A stretch of DNA of 64,000 nucleotides, taken from NCBI RefSeq assembly GCF_004366355.1, contig NZ_SODV01000002.1:660768-724767 (forward strand), read 5' to 3'. The position numbers and the translations under genes were made by a program. Below are positions 25,016-33,168 of the stretch, piece by piece (the stretch's first letter is position 1; the number at the start of each line of letters is the position of its first letter). The DNA is from Dinghuibacter silviterrae (GTDB lineage: Bacteria; Bacteroidota; Bacteroidia; Chitinophagales; Chitinophagaceae). The notes beneath the pieces are model-generated. The model searched no databases. It was not told the origin of the DNA and was given only the letters and a program-made list of their open reading frames with translations.

Positions 25016-26417
25016 CGCCCTGCCCCAAGGTGGGGACGCGCTCGAACGCTGGTTCTCCCCCTACGGCGACCAGGTCATCGGCCACCTCCAGACCTTCGAA
25101 TCCCCCTTTGGCCCGCAGCGGATCGTGTATGCCGACTGGACGGCTTCCGGCCGCGCCTACCGCCCGATCGAATACCGGCTCCAGGAGGAGGTCCTGCCGT
25201 TCTTCGGGAACACCCATACCGGATCGACCGTCACCGGCGGCCGCATGACCGGGGCGTATGAACAGTCAAGGCACCGTATCAAGGCGCACGTCCACGCCGG
25301 GGAAGAGGACGCCCTGCTTTTTTGCGGGAGCGGGACCACGTCTGCGGTAAACAAGCTCCAACGGATGATAGGGCTAAAGACCGCTGCCATCACCCCGCTG
25401 GTACTGGTGACCCACATGGAACACCACAGCAACCACCTTAGCTGGCTGGAAACGGGCGCGACGGTGGAAGTCATCCGGCCGGACGAAGACGGAAACGTCG
25501 ACCTCGGGCATGTCCGGGAATTACTTCATCGCTATAGAGGCCGGCCGCTGAAGATCGCCGCCATTACCGCCTGTTCGAACGTAACCGGGATCCGGACACC
25601 CATCCACGAGATCGCTGCGCTGATGCACGCCCATGGGGGGATTTGCGTGGTGGATTTCGCTGCCGCGGCGCCGTACGTGCCGATCGATATGCACCCGGGA
25701 TCTGGCGATCTTGACGCCATCTACTTTTCGGTCCACAAGTTTTTGGGCGGCCCCGGCACCCCCGGCGTACTCGTCTTTAATAAACGGCTGTGCGTAAACC
25801 CCGTCCCCGACCAGCCGGGTGGAGGGACGGTGTTCTACACCAACCCTTGGGGCGGGCGGTTATACGTGAACGATATCGAACAACGGGAGGACGGCGGAAC
25901 GCCACCCATCCTGCAGGCGATCAAAGCCGGGTTCTGTGTCCAACTGAAGGAGGAGATGGGGATGACGCGCATGCTGGCCCGGGAAAAGGAGATCCTGCAA
26001 ACCGTCTTCGATCGCCTGTCGGGTGTGCCCGGAGTGACGTTGCTGGCCGGCGGCCAACGCAACCGGCTGGGTATCGTGTCCTTTCTTACCCCGTACGTCC
26101 ATTACAACCTTTTTGTAAAGCTGTTGAACGACCGGTTTGGCGTTCAGGCCCGGGGCGGGTGCAGCTGCGCGGGGACCTACGGGCATGTACTGCTGGGGAT
26201 TGATAAAACCCGGTCCTATCAAATCCGCACGGCGCTGGAAAAGGGCGACCTCAGCGCCAAACCCGGATGGGTCCGCTTGTCTTTTCATCCCATCATGAGC
26301 GACGCGGAAGTGGACTACATCCTCGACGCCGTGGAGATGACCGCGACCTACCATGCGCAGTGGGGGAGTGATTACCGGTACGACGCCACGCTCAACGAAT
26401 TTGTATTTAGTGTTTGA
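24981..26417 (+). CDS. Class V PLP-dependent aminotransferase (cysteine desulphurase / selenocysteine lyase-like)
   Basis: A 478-residue PLP enzyme. The cofactor Lys253 lies in YFSVHKFLGGPGTPGVLVF; the phosphate-binding loop is FCGSGTTSAVNKLQ and the ring-stacking region TNMEHHSN-like (HMEHHSNHLSW). A cysteine-rich segment ARGGCSCAGTYGH near residue 395 takes the place of the SufS/CsdA active-site Cys loop, so removal of sulphur from cysteine is possible but not certain. The ATG at 24981 overlaps the DUF4395 gene by 35 bp; the longer frame to 24636 lies wholly inside that gene and has no family resemblance. The 3' end overlaps the convergent T9SS-protein gene by 11 bp. Confidence 0.88.
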   Translation: MTSLASTLRPNSALPQGGDALERWFSPYGDQVIGHLQTFESPFGPQRIVYADWTASGRAYRPIEYRLQEEVLPFFGNTHTGSTVTGGRMTGAYEQSRHRIKAHVHAGEEDALLFCGSGTTSAVNKLQRMIGLKTAAITPLVLVTHMEHHSNHLSWLETGATVEVIRPDEDGNVDLGHVRELLHRYRGRPLKIAAITACSNVTGIRTPIHEIAALMHAHGGICVVDFAAAAPYVPIDMHPGSGDLDAIYFSVHKFLGGPGTPGVLVFNKRLCVNPVPDQPGGGTVFYTNPWGGRLYVNDIEQREDGGTPPILQAIKAGFCVQLKEEMGMTRMLAREKEILQTVFDRLSGVPGVTLLAGGQRNRLGIVSFLTPYVHYNLFVKLLNDRFGVQARGGCSCAGTYGHVLLGIDKTRSYQIRTALEKGDLSAKPGWVRLSFHPIMSDAEVDYILDAVEMTATYHAQWGSDYRYDATLNEFVFSV

Positions 26418-28302
26418 CCACTTTTTGGGTATATCGTTCCCCATCTTGTTCGATCGTCGCGACATACATCCCCGTACTCAAAGTCTGCACCGGCAGACTG
26501 AGCTGGTTGGTGTTGTCGTCCTTGTAGACACCGACTTCCCGTCCGCGGAGGTCGAAGATCCTTACCGTTACCTCGGAAGCGACCGGCAGGGACACGTGTA
26601 AGACGTCTTGCACCGGGTTGGGATAACAGGTGATACCGGTTTTATTTTCGGAATCAAACCCGACCAGGACGATGTTGGAATAGGAGACGTCACCGAAAGG
26701 ATCGATCATTTTCAACCGGTAGTAATTGCGGCCCGCGAAAGGCGTCTGGTCTTTATACTGGTAGCTGTATTCCGTGGAAATATCGAGGGGATTGGTGACC
26801 AGGGCAAGGGAGTCGAAGTGCTGCCCATCCGTGCTTCTTTCGATGACAAAGTCCCCGGTGCCGTCCTTACCCGCGGTCGTCCATTGAAGAAGGCTTGCGG
26901 TATTGTCTTTTTGACCCGTAAAGGAAATCAGGGTGACCGGCAGGGTGATCGGCGTCGTGCTGTAGATGATGGTGTAATACCCTGCTGCGAGGTTCGACAC
27001 GGTCACGTTAAAGGAAACCGTAGTCCCGGAGACCGACGTGGTGTTGGTGGTGACGATCTGGTTGGTGCCGGTGGCGAAACTGCCATCGTTGGCATTGTAC
27101 AATAAATAATAATTGGCGGCACCGGGTGTCGTCCCGTTATAGTCCGGGAAAGTAAAGTTCAGGTTGGCGGTCGCCGCTGTGTTCCCCCCCGTATGCTGGA
27201 CATACCAACTGCGGTTCCACTTGCTGATGGAGCTGGTGCTGCTAAAACCGGGGATCGTCGCATTCGTGATGACCGTATTGGCCTGGCCGTTGTGGGCCGC
27301 CATCAGGTAACCGGCGCTGCTCAGAAAGCCTGTGCTGGCGCTGGACAGACCGAGGCCATCCGTCGACCCGGCCGGATTGGCCAGGAAATTGTCGGCCAGG
27401 CTGGTATACCCGATCCCGACAAGGTTGGTCCCATAAGTCGTGCCCGTCATGGTATACTTGGTGTTGGCCACTGCCTTACCCCAGCCCGCCCACATATAAT
27501 TCTCCAGGATGATTTGCTCGGTGGTGCTGACGGCTGTGTCGAGGATGATCAACTCGGAAATGTTGCCCGAAAAATAATTGTCGACGTTCCAGTTGCTGCG
27601 CCCTATGAAGTTGGAGGCACGGGCGATGGATTTGGGGATATACGTAACGCTCCCGGCGGCGCCGCTGCTGGCCTGGGACGTGCCTGCGATATAAAAAGTG
27701 ACGGCAGTCGTGGTGCTCGCAGCCCCGGCTGCCTGGACGGTTTCGAACATATTGGCGGTTCCATTGACGATAGGCGTCGTCGTGGTCCATGTCTGATCCC
27801 CGGTACCCCCGTTCCAGCCCTCGGCATAGACCTGGTTGGTACTCCCGTACCGCCCGGTCATGAAATTGTTGTTTTGCTGGCCGTTGCCGAAATCGAAGAT
27901 CCTTTGCCAGCCCTGGGGGGTCTGGGGTGCATTGTACGTGGCCATCGTAAAGGTGCTAAGGCCCTTTGTAAAGCTGAGGGAAGCCGGCAGGGTCGGCGTG
28001 GACAGGTATTGCGAGCTGGTGGAGGTGAAGGTCACCGCCGGGCGGTTGCCGTTCCCCGCCGTGGCACTATACACCGGTTGGTTGCCGGACGTCCCCTGGG
28101 TAAAATTGTACCCGTTCCCGCTCAGGTCATTCCATTGACTAACCTGGTTCGAACTCATGGTAATGGAGGAAGATTTGGAGGCATTCAGCCAGAGGATCAG
28201 GTTGGCGTTGCCAAGCCCGCCAGGGTAATAGCTTTGTGCGGAAACGCCCGTGCCATACAGGGCATACGAGGTAAGCAGCGTAATACGGATCAGAGTCTTC
28301 AT
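26407..28302 (-). CDS. Large secreted protein with lectin-like N-terminal domain and type IX secretion tail
   Basis: A 631-residue exported protein. Signal peptide 1-22 (ends GVSAQ); residues about 30-270 resemble a concanavalin/LamG-type jelly roll (LILWLNASKSSSI, SQWNDLSGNGYNFTQ, ISELIILDTAVSTTEQIILE); a Thr/Ser/Asn-rich middle; an FN3-like module (VTLISFTGQKDNTASLLQWT, FVIERSTDGQHFDSL, NYYRLKMIDPFGDVSYS); and a C-terminal type A sorting domain (YPNPVQDVLHVSLP, GMYVATI, QKVVKH). It is secreted by the T9SS and anchored or released at the surface; a glycan-binding or adhesin role is a guess. An inverted repeat TACCGGGT/ACCCGGTA spans its start (28302-28339). Confidence 0.88.
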   Translation of the reverse strand: MKTLIRITLLTSYALYGTGVSAQSYYPGGLGNANLILWLNASKSSSITMSSNQVSQWNDLSGNGYNFTQGTSGNQPVYSATAGNGNRPAVTFTSTSSQYLSTPTLPASLSFTKGLSTFTMATYNAPQTPQGWQRIFDFGNGQQNNNFMTGRYGSTNQVYAEGWNGGTGDQTWTTTTPIVNGTANMFETVQAAGAASTTTAVTFYIAGTSQASSGAAGSVTYIPKSIARASNFIGRSNWNVDNYFSGNISELIILDTAVSTTEQIILENYMWAGWGKAVANTKYTMTGTTYGTNLVGIGYTSLADNFLANPAGSTDGLGLSSASTGFLSSAGYLMAAHNGQANTVITNATIPGFSSTSSISKWNRSWYVQHTGGNTAATANLNFTFPDYNGTTPGAANYYLLYNANDGSFATGTNQIVTTNTTSVSGTTVSFNVTVSNLAAGYYTIIYSTTPITLPVTLISFTGQKDNTASLLQWTTAGKDGTGDFVIERSTDGQHFDSLALVTNPLDISTEYSYQYKDQTPFAGRNYYRLKMIDPFGDVSYSNIVLVGFDSENKTGITCYPNPVQDVLHVSLPVASEVTVRIFDLRGREVGVYKDDNTNQLSLPVQTLSTGMYVATIEQDGERYTQKVVKH

Positions 28303-28433
28303 ACCGGGTTGTGGATGGTAAACAAAACTGGACCCGGTAAAACTCGTTTAATTTTTTTATTTGATATGATTAAGACAGGTAATTAACGATTAGAAAACAA
28401 GAAGTGTGTTCGTGACACTTGAAATGGAGGCAC

Positions 28434-28463
28434 AAAAAAAAGGCCTGGATAGAAATCCTGGCC
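28434..28463 (-). terminator. Minus-strand intrinsic terminator downstream of the 28585 gene
   Basis: On the minus strand GGCCAGGAT-TTCT-ATCCAGGCC (one central mismatch) is followed by eight T. It lies in the 282-bp gap 28303-28584 and ends the transcript of the small gene at 28815-28585. The rest of that gap shows no gene; the plus strand has only a five-codon frame and a short AAGTGT/ACACTT hairpin at about 28402. Confidence 0.75.
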
Positions 28464-28584
28464 CGTCTTAAAATCCAATATCCTATGAAAAACCAATTGT
28501 AATAAATCAACTATAGTGCCATTAATTGGCGTACGACCAAATCTGTAGATTCTGAACTATTTAGAGGGGAGTTCTGCCGACTTG

Positions 28585-28815
28585 TCAGCCGTCGCACCAT
28601 TTCTCCAGGCGGAGGGTGTACCCTACATCGATATAACGGATGGCTTTGCGCCGGCTGTCCTCGGCGGCGGGCTGTAGTCGGATTTCGAAATAGTGTTGGT
28701 CCCGCTTGACGACCTGGTAGACTTCGTCCCTGGGGACGCGGCTGTAATCGCTTGTCTGATACCGGACGGTATCGCCTACGGCTATATTATCGCCGGGTTG
28801 TAAGGTTTTCCACAT
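28585..28815 (-). CDS. Small hypothetical protein, SH3-like beta-barrel guess
   Basis: A 76-residue protein starting MWKTLQPGDNIAVGDTVRY. The alternation of charged and aromatic residues (GDTVRYQTSDYSR, DEVYQVVKRDQHYFEIRL, RYIDVGYTLRLEKW) is what a small all-beta, SH3- or KOW-like fold would show; no signal peptide, no membrane segment, no known motif. The ATG at 28815 is used; a TTG at 28845 would add ten residues. It lies alone between the lactamase-like gene (63 bp upstream, same strand) and its own terminator, so it may be the second gene of the lactamase transcript. The function is unknown. Confidence 0.6.
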   Translation of the reverse strand: MWKTLQPGDNIAVGDTVRYQTSDYSRVPRDEVYQVVKRDQHYFEIRLQPAAEDSRRKAIRYIDVGYTLRLEKWCDG

Positions 28816-28878
28816 AGTATGGACGGATTGACCTTTTTGCCGCAAAAATCGGGCCGTAAGTGCTGAGAACCAGCGGTT

Positions 28879-29775
28879 TCACCGAATTTTTCCTACGCCA
28901 GGATTCCCGCCGCTTTGACACTTTTTGTCATACGCCGTTTTCAGTTTGGCCAGCGCCGCATCGTACCCTTTCCGGTCAATAAATGCGTCGGGATGATAGC
29001 CCTCCTTCCATTTGGAGTGCAGGTCGAACTGTCCAGCATGAGAAGACAGCCATATATCGAAGGAAATGCCTGGCATTACCCGAAAGGTATGCGCATAGTC
29101 CTTTTGGACGTTCGGATACGCAGGCATGCCGGGGAACTTTGTTTCGTCCAGGATGCTTGGCATATTGGCGATCAGCACGCGGTAAGCGCGCGCGGAATCC
29201 CGGACGGTAAAAAGGTAGCTGCAGGCGCCTTTGGTATGACCGGGATGGTGCAGGACCGTGAGGATCATCTCTCCCAGGGCAACCTTGTCCCTGTCATAGA
29301 GCAGGCGATCCACGCGAGCGGGTTCAAAAATGGGCCCTTTTCCTCCAAAATTAAAGTCGGAGTTTCCTCCGTCGGCCAAGAGCGGGGCATCCGCCTCCTC
29401 GATCATCAATCGCGCGCCCGTTTGTTTTTGAACGGCCGCCATGGCACCCACGTGATCAAAATGGGCGTGGGTCGCGAGCAGGATCCGGATGTCCCTCCAC
29501 CGGAAGCCCAGGGCCTCCACGTGGCGCCGGATCATCGTATCCGAACCCGGGAGACCTGTATTGATGAGGATATGCCCCACCCGTGTCGTGATGAGGTAGC
29601 AGGCCAGGTCATAAGACCCGACATAATACAGGTTGCCGGCGATCCGGAAGGGTTCCTGGTCCCGGACCCAGTCTTCCTGGAAGTTGGGTAGGGGGGCCAG
29701 CTTTTGGGCGTGCACAGGGGCGCCGGCGGCGATTAAAAAAGCGACGAGTACGAATAGACGTTTTGGCAAGGACAT
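28879..29775 (-). CDS. Subclass B3 metallo-beta-lactamase-like hydrolase
   Basis: A 298-residue exported protein: signal peptide 1-23 (ends APVHA), then the MBL fold. All six B3 zinc ligands are visible: His103, His105, Asp107, His108 (THAHFDHVGA), His180 (HHPGHTKGA) and His246 (SSHAGQFDLHSKW). The N-terminal EPFRIAGNLYYVGS and the C-terminal SHAxQFxLH pattern are specific to the B3 group (L1, FEZ, GOB, THIN-B), not to glyoxalase II or B1. It is therefore likely a periplasmic zinc hydrolase able to open beta-lactams, though activity is not proven. Its ATG overlaps the start codon of the divergent Na+/H+ antiporter gene by 2 bp. Confidence 0.88.
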   Translation of the reverse strand: MSLPKRLFVLVAFLIAAGAPVHAQKLAPLPNFQEDWVRDQEPFRIAGNLYYVGSYDLACYLITTRVGHILINTGLPGSDTMIRRHVEALGFRWRDIRILLATHAHFDHVGAMAAVQKQTGARLMIEEADAPLLADGGNSDFNFGGKGPIFEPARVDRLLYDRDKVALGEMILTVLHHPGHTKGACSYLFTVRDSARAYRVLIANMPSILDETKFPGMPAYPNVQKDYAHTFRVMPGISFDIWLSSHAGQFDLHSKWKEGYHPDAFIDRKGYDAALAKLKTAYDKKCQSGGNPGVGKIR

Positions 29776-31357
29776 GCCCGGAAGTTACGATATTGCAACC
29801 GTGCTGGAAAATTTCCCCTTTTACGTCGGCCTCGTTGTCGTCATCGTCCTACTGATCCTGCTGGCCAAAAGGCTGCAGGTCGCCTACCCCGTATTGCTGG
29901 TCATCGGTGGCCTGGCCATCAGTTTTATACCGGGCCTCCCGGTCCTTCACATCGACCCCCACCTCATTTTTGTTATTTTCCTACCGCCCTTGTTGTACGA
30001 GGCGGCCTGGTCCATCTCGTGGAAGGAGCTGTGGCGGTGGAGGCGCATCATCGGCAGTTTTGCGTTTGTCGTGGTTTTCCTGACGGCGCTTTCGGTGGCA
30101 CTCGTGGCCAACTATTACATACCCGGGTTTTCGCTGGCGATGGGTTTTTTGCTGGGGGGTATTGTATCGCCCCCGGATGCGGTCAGCGCCGGGGCCATCA
30201 TGCGGTTTGTAAAGGTACCGATGCGTATGGCGTCGATCCTGGAAGGGGAGAGCCTGTTAAACGACGCGTCTTCGCTGATCATTTTCCGGTTTGCCCTGAT
30301 CGCGGTGGCGACCGGGCAGTTTATCTGGTACCAGGCTGCCCTGAGCTTTTCCTGGATGGTCGTCGGCGGGATCGGTGTGGGGTTGCTGGTGGGCTGGATT
30401 TTTATGAAGGTCCACAGGTTTCTCCACAGCGACGCCAACACCGACATCGTGTTGACGATCGTCACGCCTTACGTGATGTACACGGCGGCGGAGGTAGCAC
30501 ACAGCTCCGGTGTGCTGGCCGTGGTTGCCGGCGGTTTGTTCCTGGCGAATAACAGCCACCTTTTTCTCAGCAGTACGTCCCGGTTGAGGGGCTTTAACTT
30601 TTGGGAAAACCTGACCTTTGTGCTCAACGGCCTGGTCTTTATGTTTATTGGCCTGGACCTGCCCGAAATCGTCAACGGACTGGGCAGCGTCAGCCTGTCC
30701 GCCGCCATCGGTTACGGGTTGCTGATCTCCGCCGTACTGATCGTGGGCCGGATACTGGCCGCCTACGGGGCCGTCATCGTCACCCTCATCATGCGCAATT
30801 TTATCACGGTGGCGGATGCGAGAAGCCCCGGCCTCAAAGCGCCGCTGGTGATCGGTTGGACGGGCATGCGGGGCGTCGTGTCCCTGGCGGCGGCTTTATC
30901 GATACCAGCGGACTTTCCGCAGCGGGACCTGATCCTCTTCATTACATTCGTCGTGATCTTGTGTACGTTGGTGGTGCAAGGACTGACGCTTCCTTTCATC
31001 ATCCGCAACATGCGGCTCCCGGACCCCGACGCGGTTGCGCCGGAAGAAGAGGTCGAAGCCCTCCTCCGGAAGCAATTGGCGGATTATGCCTTGCATCACC
31101 TGGAACACAAATACGGCGAATTGCTGCAAAGCGATCCCACGCTCCAGCAAATGGCCGTCAAATGGACGAACAGTAGCGCGGTCTCCGACGGCGCCATGAT
31201 GACTGCCGCCGGTAAGGAGGCCTACCGCGACATCCTGCACCACCAAAGGAGCTGGCTTCGTGCCAAGAACAGGCACGAGAAGTTGCTGAACGAAGAGCTC
31301 ATCCGCAAATATTTGCGCTATCTCGATTTGGAAGAGGAGAAGCTGGAGTTTGTATAA
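29774..31357 (+). CDS. Na+/H+ antiporter of the CPA1 (NhaP-like) family
   Basis: A 527-residue membrane transporter with about twelve transmembrane helices in residues 10-410. Characteristic stretches are FLPPLLYEAAW, LLGGIVSPPDAVSAGAIMRF (the ion-binding P-D in helix 5), LEGESLLNDASSLIIF (the conserved Asn-Asp pair) and GWTGMRGVVSLAAALS. A cytoplasmic tail of about 120 residues, helical and charged, follows. It exchanges Na+ or K+ for protons at the inner membrane. The ATG at 29774 shares the CATG with the lactamase start; a GTG at 29801 (LENFPFYVG follows) is an alternative that would remove the overlap. A hairpin follows the stop. Confidence 0.92.
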   Translation: MPGSYDIATVLENFPFYVGLVVVIVLLILLAKRLQVAYPVLLVIGGLAISFIPGLPVLHIDPHLIFVIFLPPLLYEAAWSISWKELWRWRRIIGSFAFVVVFLTALSVALVANYYIPGFSLAMGFLLGGIVSPPDAVSAGAIMRFVKVPMRMASILEGESLLNDASSLIIFRFALIAVATGQFIWYQAALSFSWMVVGGIGVGLLVGWIFMKVHRFLHSDANTDIVLTIVTPYVMYTAAEVAHSSGVLAVVAGGLFLANNSHLFLSSTSRLRGFNFWENLTFVLNGLVFMFIGLDLPEIVNGLGSVSLSAAIGYGLLISAVLIVGRILAAYGAVIVTLIMRNFITVADARSPGLKAPLVIGWTGMRGVVSLAAALSIPADFPQRDLILFITFVVILCTLVVQGLTLPFIIRNMRLPDPDAVAPEEEVEALLRKQLADYALHHLEHKYGELLQSDPTLQQMAVKWTNSSAVSDGAMMTAAGKEAYRDILHHQRSWLRAKNRHEKLLNEELIRKYLRYLDLEEEKLEFV

Positions 31358-31360
31358 AAC

Positions 31361-31391
31361 ACAAAGGCCTCGGCAGTTGCCGGGCCTTTGT
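31361..31391 (+). terminator. Hairpin after the Na+/H+ antiporter gene
   Basis: ACAAAGGC pairs with GCCTTTGT, continued by C-G and CGGCA/TGCCG around a bulged T, four bases after the antiporter stop. No T run follows, so termination may be weak or Rho-assisted. Confidence 0.5.
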
Positions 31392-31448
31392 CGCTCCAAA
31401 ACCTGCTGGGTGATGAGCGTTATCCTATCCACGAACCTTAACCCACAT

Positions 31449-32261
31449 TCATTTATGCAAGGTGACCGTATCGGCGTTGGTGACGACACCATCGGCTACC
31501 GTCACAGAGAACGTCGTGTCCTTGTACAGTGAATCCTCGGGATGGACATAGATGTTCCAGGTCCCCGCGGTTACACCGCCAAAGAAATAATACCCGGTAG
31601 CGGAGTCCGGCCGGGCAAGCAGGCTATCCGTGCCCTGGATGGCCCAGACATCCGGAAGGGCAACGGAAGGCAGGGCAAAGCCCTGGATGCTGCCGCCGAG
31701 GCCTTTGGAATAAGTACGGATCACGGGCTTAAGCATATACGTGCCGTTGCCCATGTCAACAATGGACTGAGAAACCATAAAATCGATCCAGAGCGCGTAG
31801 TCGATGCCTGGAGTCATGGGTGCGTGGACATTGAACTTCAGCCCGGATTGCTGGGCCGACGGAGTTTTAAGAGGATATGGGATGCCGTTAAGTACAAAAG
31901 AGTTACTGTCCCCGAGAACCAGGCGGATCTGCGAAATGATACCGGAAGGGAGGTCGACCCCCGCCAGCACGGTATCCAATCCGTTGCGGAAATTTAGCAG
32001 GTTGTAGATCCCGCGGCGCAACAGGGGTACTTCTACCCAGCCATTCAAAGAACTGTCGGGGGCTGCGTGAACCCATACCGACTCTACATCGATGTACACC
32101 GCCGTCGTGGGCCGGGGGGCGATATCGTCCGTCAGGTGTATGGTCAGGTGGCCGGAGCCAGAGGTAGCGCTGTTGCTGGTACTCTTTTGGCACGCGGCAA
32201 AAATCAGGGTACCCGCGGCCAGCGGTGCCAGAAACAGGAGCAGTTTGTTTGTCTTTTTCAT
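31449..32261 (-). CDS. DUF4382 lipoprotein (paralogue A)
   Basis: A 270-residue lipoprotein: signal peptide with lipobox IFAAC (Cys24), a Ser/Thr-rich spacer, then DUF4382 (LTIHLTDDIAPRPTTAVYID, VPLLRRGIYNLLNFRNGLDT, LDLPSGIISQIRLVLGDSNS-like) and a C-terminal beta domain ending GVVTNADTVTLHK. It shares about the whole length with the gene at 33112, including ALGGSI/GLGGSIQGFALP and WAIQGTDSLLA. The function of DUF4382 is unknown; the C-terminal part looks like a carboxypeptidase-regulatory/prealbumin-type beta-sandwich. It lies last in the sigma/FecR/receptor series and has its own copy of the putative sigma-dependent promoter 21 bp upstream of the ATG. Confidence 0.88.
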   Translation of the reverse strand: MKKTNKLLLFLAPLAAGTLIFAACQKSTSNSATSGSGHLTIHLTDDIAPRPTTAVYIDVESVWVHAAPDSSLNGWVEVPLLRRGIYNLLNFRNGLDTVLAGVDLPSGIISQIRLVLGDSNSFVLNGIPYPLKTPSAQQSGLKFNVHAPMTPGIDYALWIDFMVSQSIVDMGNGTYMLKPVIRTYSKGLGGSIQGFALPSVALPDVWAIQGTDSLLARPDSATGYYFFGGVTAGTWNIYVHPEDSLYKDTTFSVTVADGVVTNADTVTLHK

Positions 32262-32281
32262 TGAGTATAGATTTCATAGAG

Positions 32282-32312
32282 TAAGACAGAACGAGCTTTC
32301 CCATGGTCCTAG
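32282..32312 (-). promoter_or_regulatory. Putative ECF-sigma promoter of DUF4382 paralogue A
   Basis: In gene direction CTAGGACC (32312-32305), 16 bp, TGTCTTA (32288-32282). The GG-containing upstream box and GTC-containing downstream box at 16-bp spacing are as in ECF promoters. Nearly identical pairs lie upstream of 33112 and 36728. The expected transcript start is about 14 bp before the ATG. Confidence 0.65.
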
Positions 32313-32329
32313 TGAACGGGAAACTTTTT

Positions 32330-33112
32330 TTATGGACGCAACGTGACGGTATCCGCATTGGTGACCACACCGTCGCTCACGTTTACGGCGATCGTCGTAT
32401 CCCTGTACGCAGAGTCCTGGGCGTGGAAGAAAAGGTTCCAGGAACCTGAGGGTACCCCTCCGAAGAAAAAGTACCCGGTGGCCGTATCGGGCAACGCGAG
32501 CAGGCTATCCGTACCCTGGATGGCCCAAACCTCCGGTTTGGCCGCGGCCGGAAGGGCATATCCTTTGATACTGCCGCCCAGCGCTTCGGAATAAGTGCGG
32601 ATCACCGGTTTGAGGATATACTTGCCGTTACCGGTGGCAACGATGGAATGGCTGGCGTCGAAGTCGATCCAAAGACGATAGACGATACCAGGGGTCAGGG
32701 TACTGTGGATATTGAACTTCAGACCCGATTGTTGGGCCGAAGGTGTTTTCAAAGGGTAGCTTTGACCGTCGATGACCACGGAATTGTTGCTCCCAAGGAC
32801 CAGGCGCATCTGGGACAGTGTTCCCGCGGGAAGGCTTACGGACGCCAGCACGGTATCGATGCCATTTCTGAAATCCAGAAGGTTATAGACACCGGGGTGT
32901 AACAGCGGTAATGTCTGCCAACCCGAGGTCGTACCGGTATCGGAAGAAACATTGACCTCTACTTTCTCGACGTCGATGTACACGGCCTGGTAGTTTGCCG
33001 GACCGTCGGTCAGCCGTACTTCCAACTGGCTGTTTCCGCTGCTGTTGTTGCTTTTCTGACAAGCTGCAAAAAGAAGAAAGCCCGCTGTCAGCGATACAAA
33101 AGTCATTTTCAT
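32330..33112 (-). CDS. DUF4382 lipoprotein (paralogue B)
   Basis: A 260-residue lipoprotein with lipobox LFAAC (Cys18) and the same domain order as its neighbour: acidic/Ser-rich spacer, DUF4382 with LEVRLTDGPANYQAVYIDVE, LLHPGVYNLLDFRNGIDTVL, and the C-terminal beta domain ending GVVTNADTVTLRP. The two genes are a tandem duplication. The putative -10 box ends 6 bp before the ATG at 33112, so the ATG at 33106 (MTFVSLTAG) may be the real start on a leaderless mRNA; a GTG at 33130 would lie inside the promoter and is rejected. It follows the STN-type receptor gene by 57 bp. Confidence 0.88.
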   Translation of the reverse strand: MKMTFVSLTAGFLLFAACQKSNNSSGNSQLEVRLTDGPANYQAVYIDVEKVEVNVSSDTGTTSGWQTLPLLHPGVYNLLDFRNGIDTVLASVSLPAGTLSQMRLVLGSNNSVVIDGQSYPLKTPSAQQSGLKFNIHSTLTPGIVYRLWIDFDASHSIVATGNGKYILKPVIRTYSEALGGSIKGYALPAAAKPEVWAIQGTDSLLALPDTATGYFFFGGVPSGSWNLFFHAQDSAYRDTTIAVNVSDGVVTNADTVTLRP

Positions 33113-33117
33113 ATAGA

Positions 33118-33148
33118 TAAGACAGTACACGGCCGCTCTTGGTCCTAG
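33118..33148 (-). promoter_or_regulatory. Putative ECF-sigma promoter of DUF4382 paralogue B
   Basis: In gene direction CTAGGACC (33148-33141), 16 bp, TGTCTTA (33124-33118). Same boxes and spacing as at 32282-32312. The predicted transcript start falls at the first ATG, which decides for the inner ATG at 33106 or a leaderless message. Confidence 0.65.
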
Positions 33149-33168
33149 CGGAAGCAGCGATTTCTGAC

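Noticed and set aside
28482-28500. A five-codon frame (MKNQL) in the gap before the T9SS gene
   Set aside because: Too short, no coupling to a gene, no conserved feature.
32289-32328. A TTTCCC/GGGAAA hairpin followed by seven T on the plus strand
   Set aside because: Only six base pairs with a 15-base loop, no plus-strand gene upstream, and it overlaps the sigma-type promoter that explains the conserved bases.
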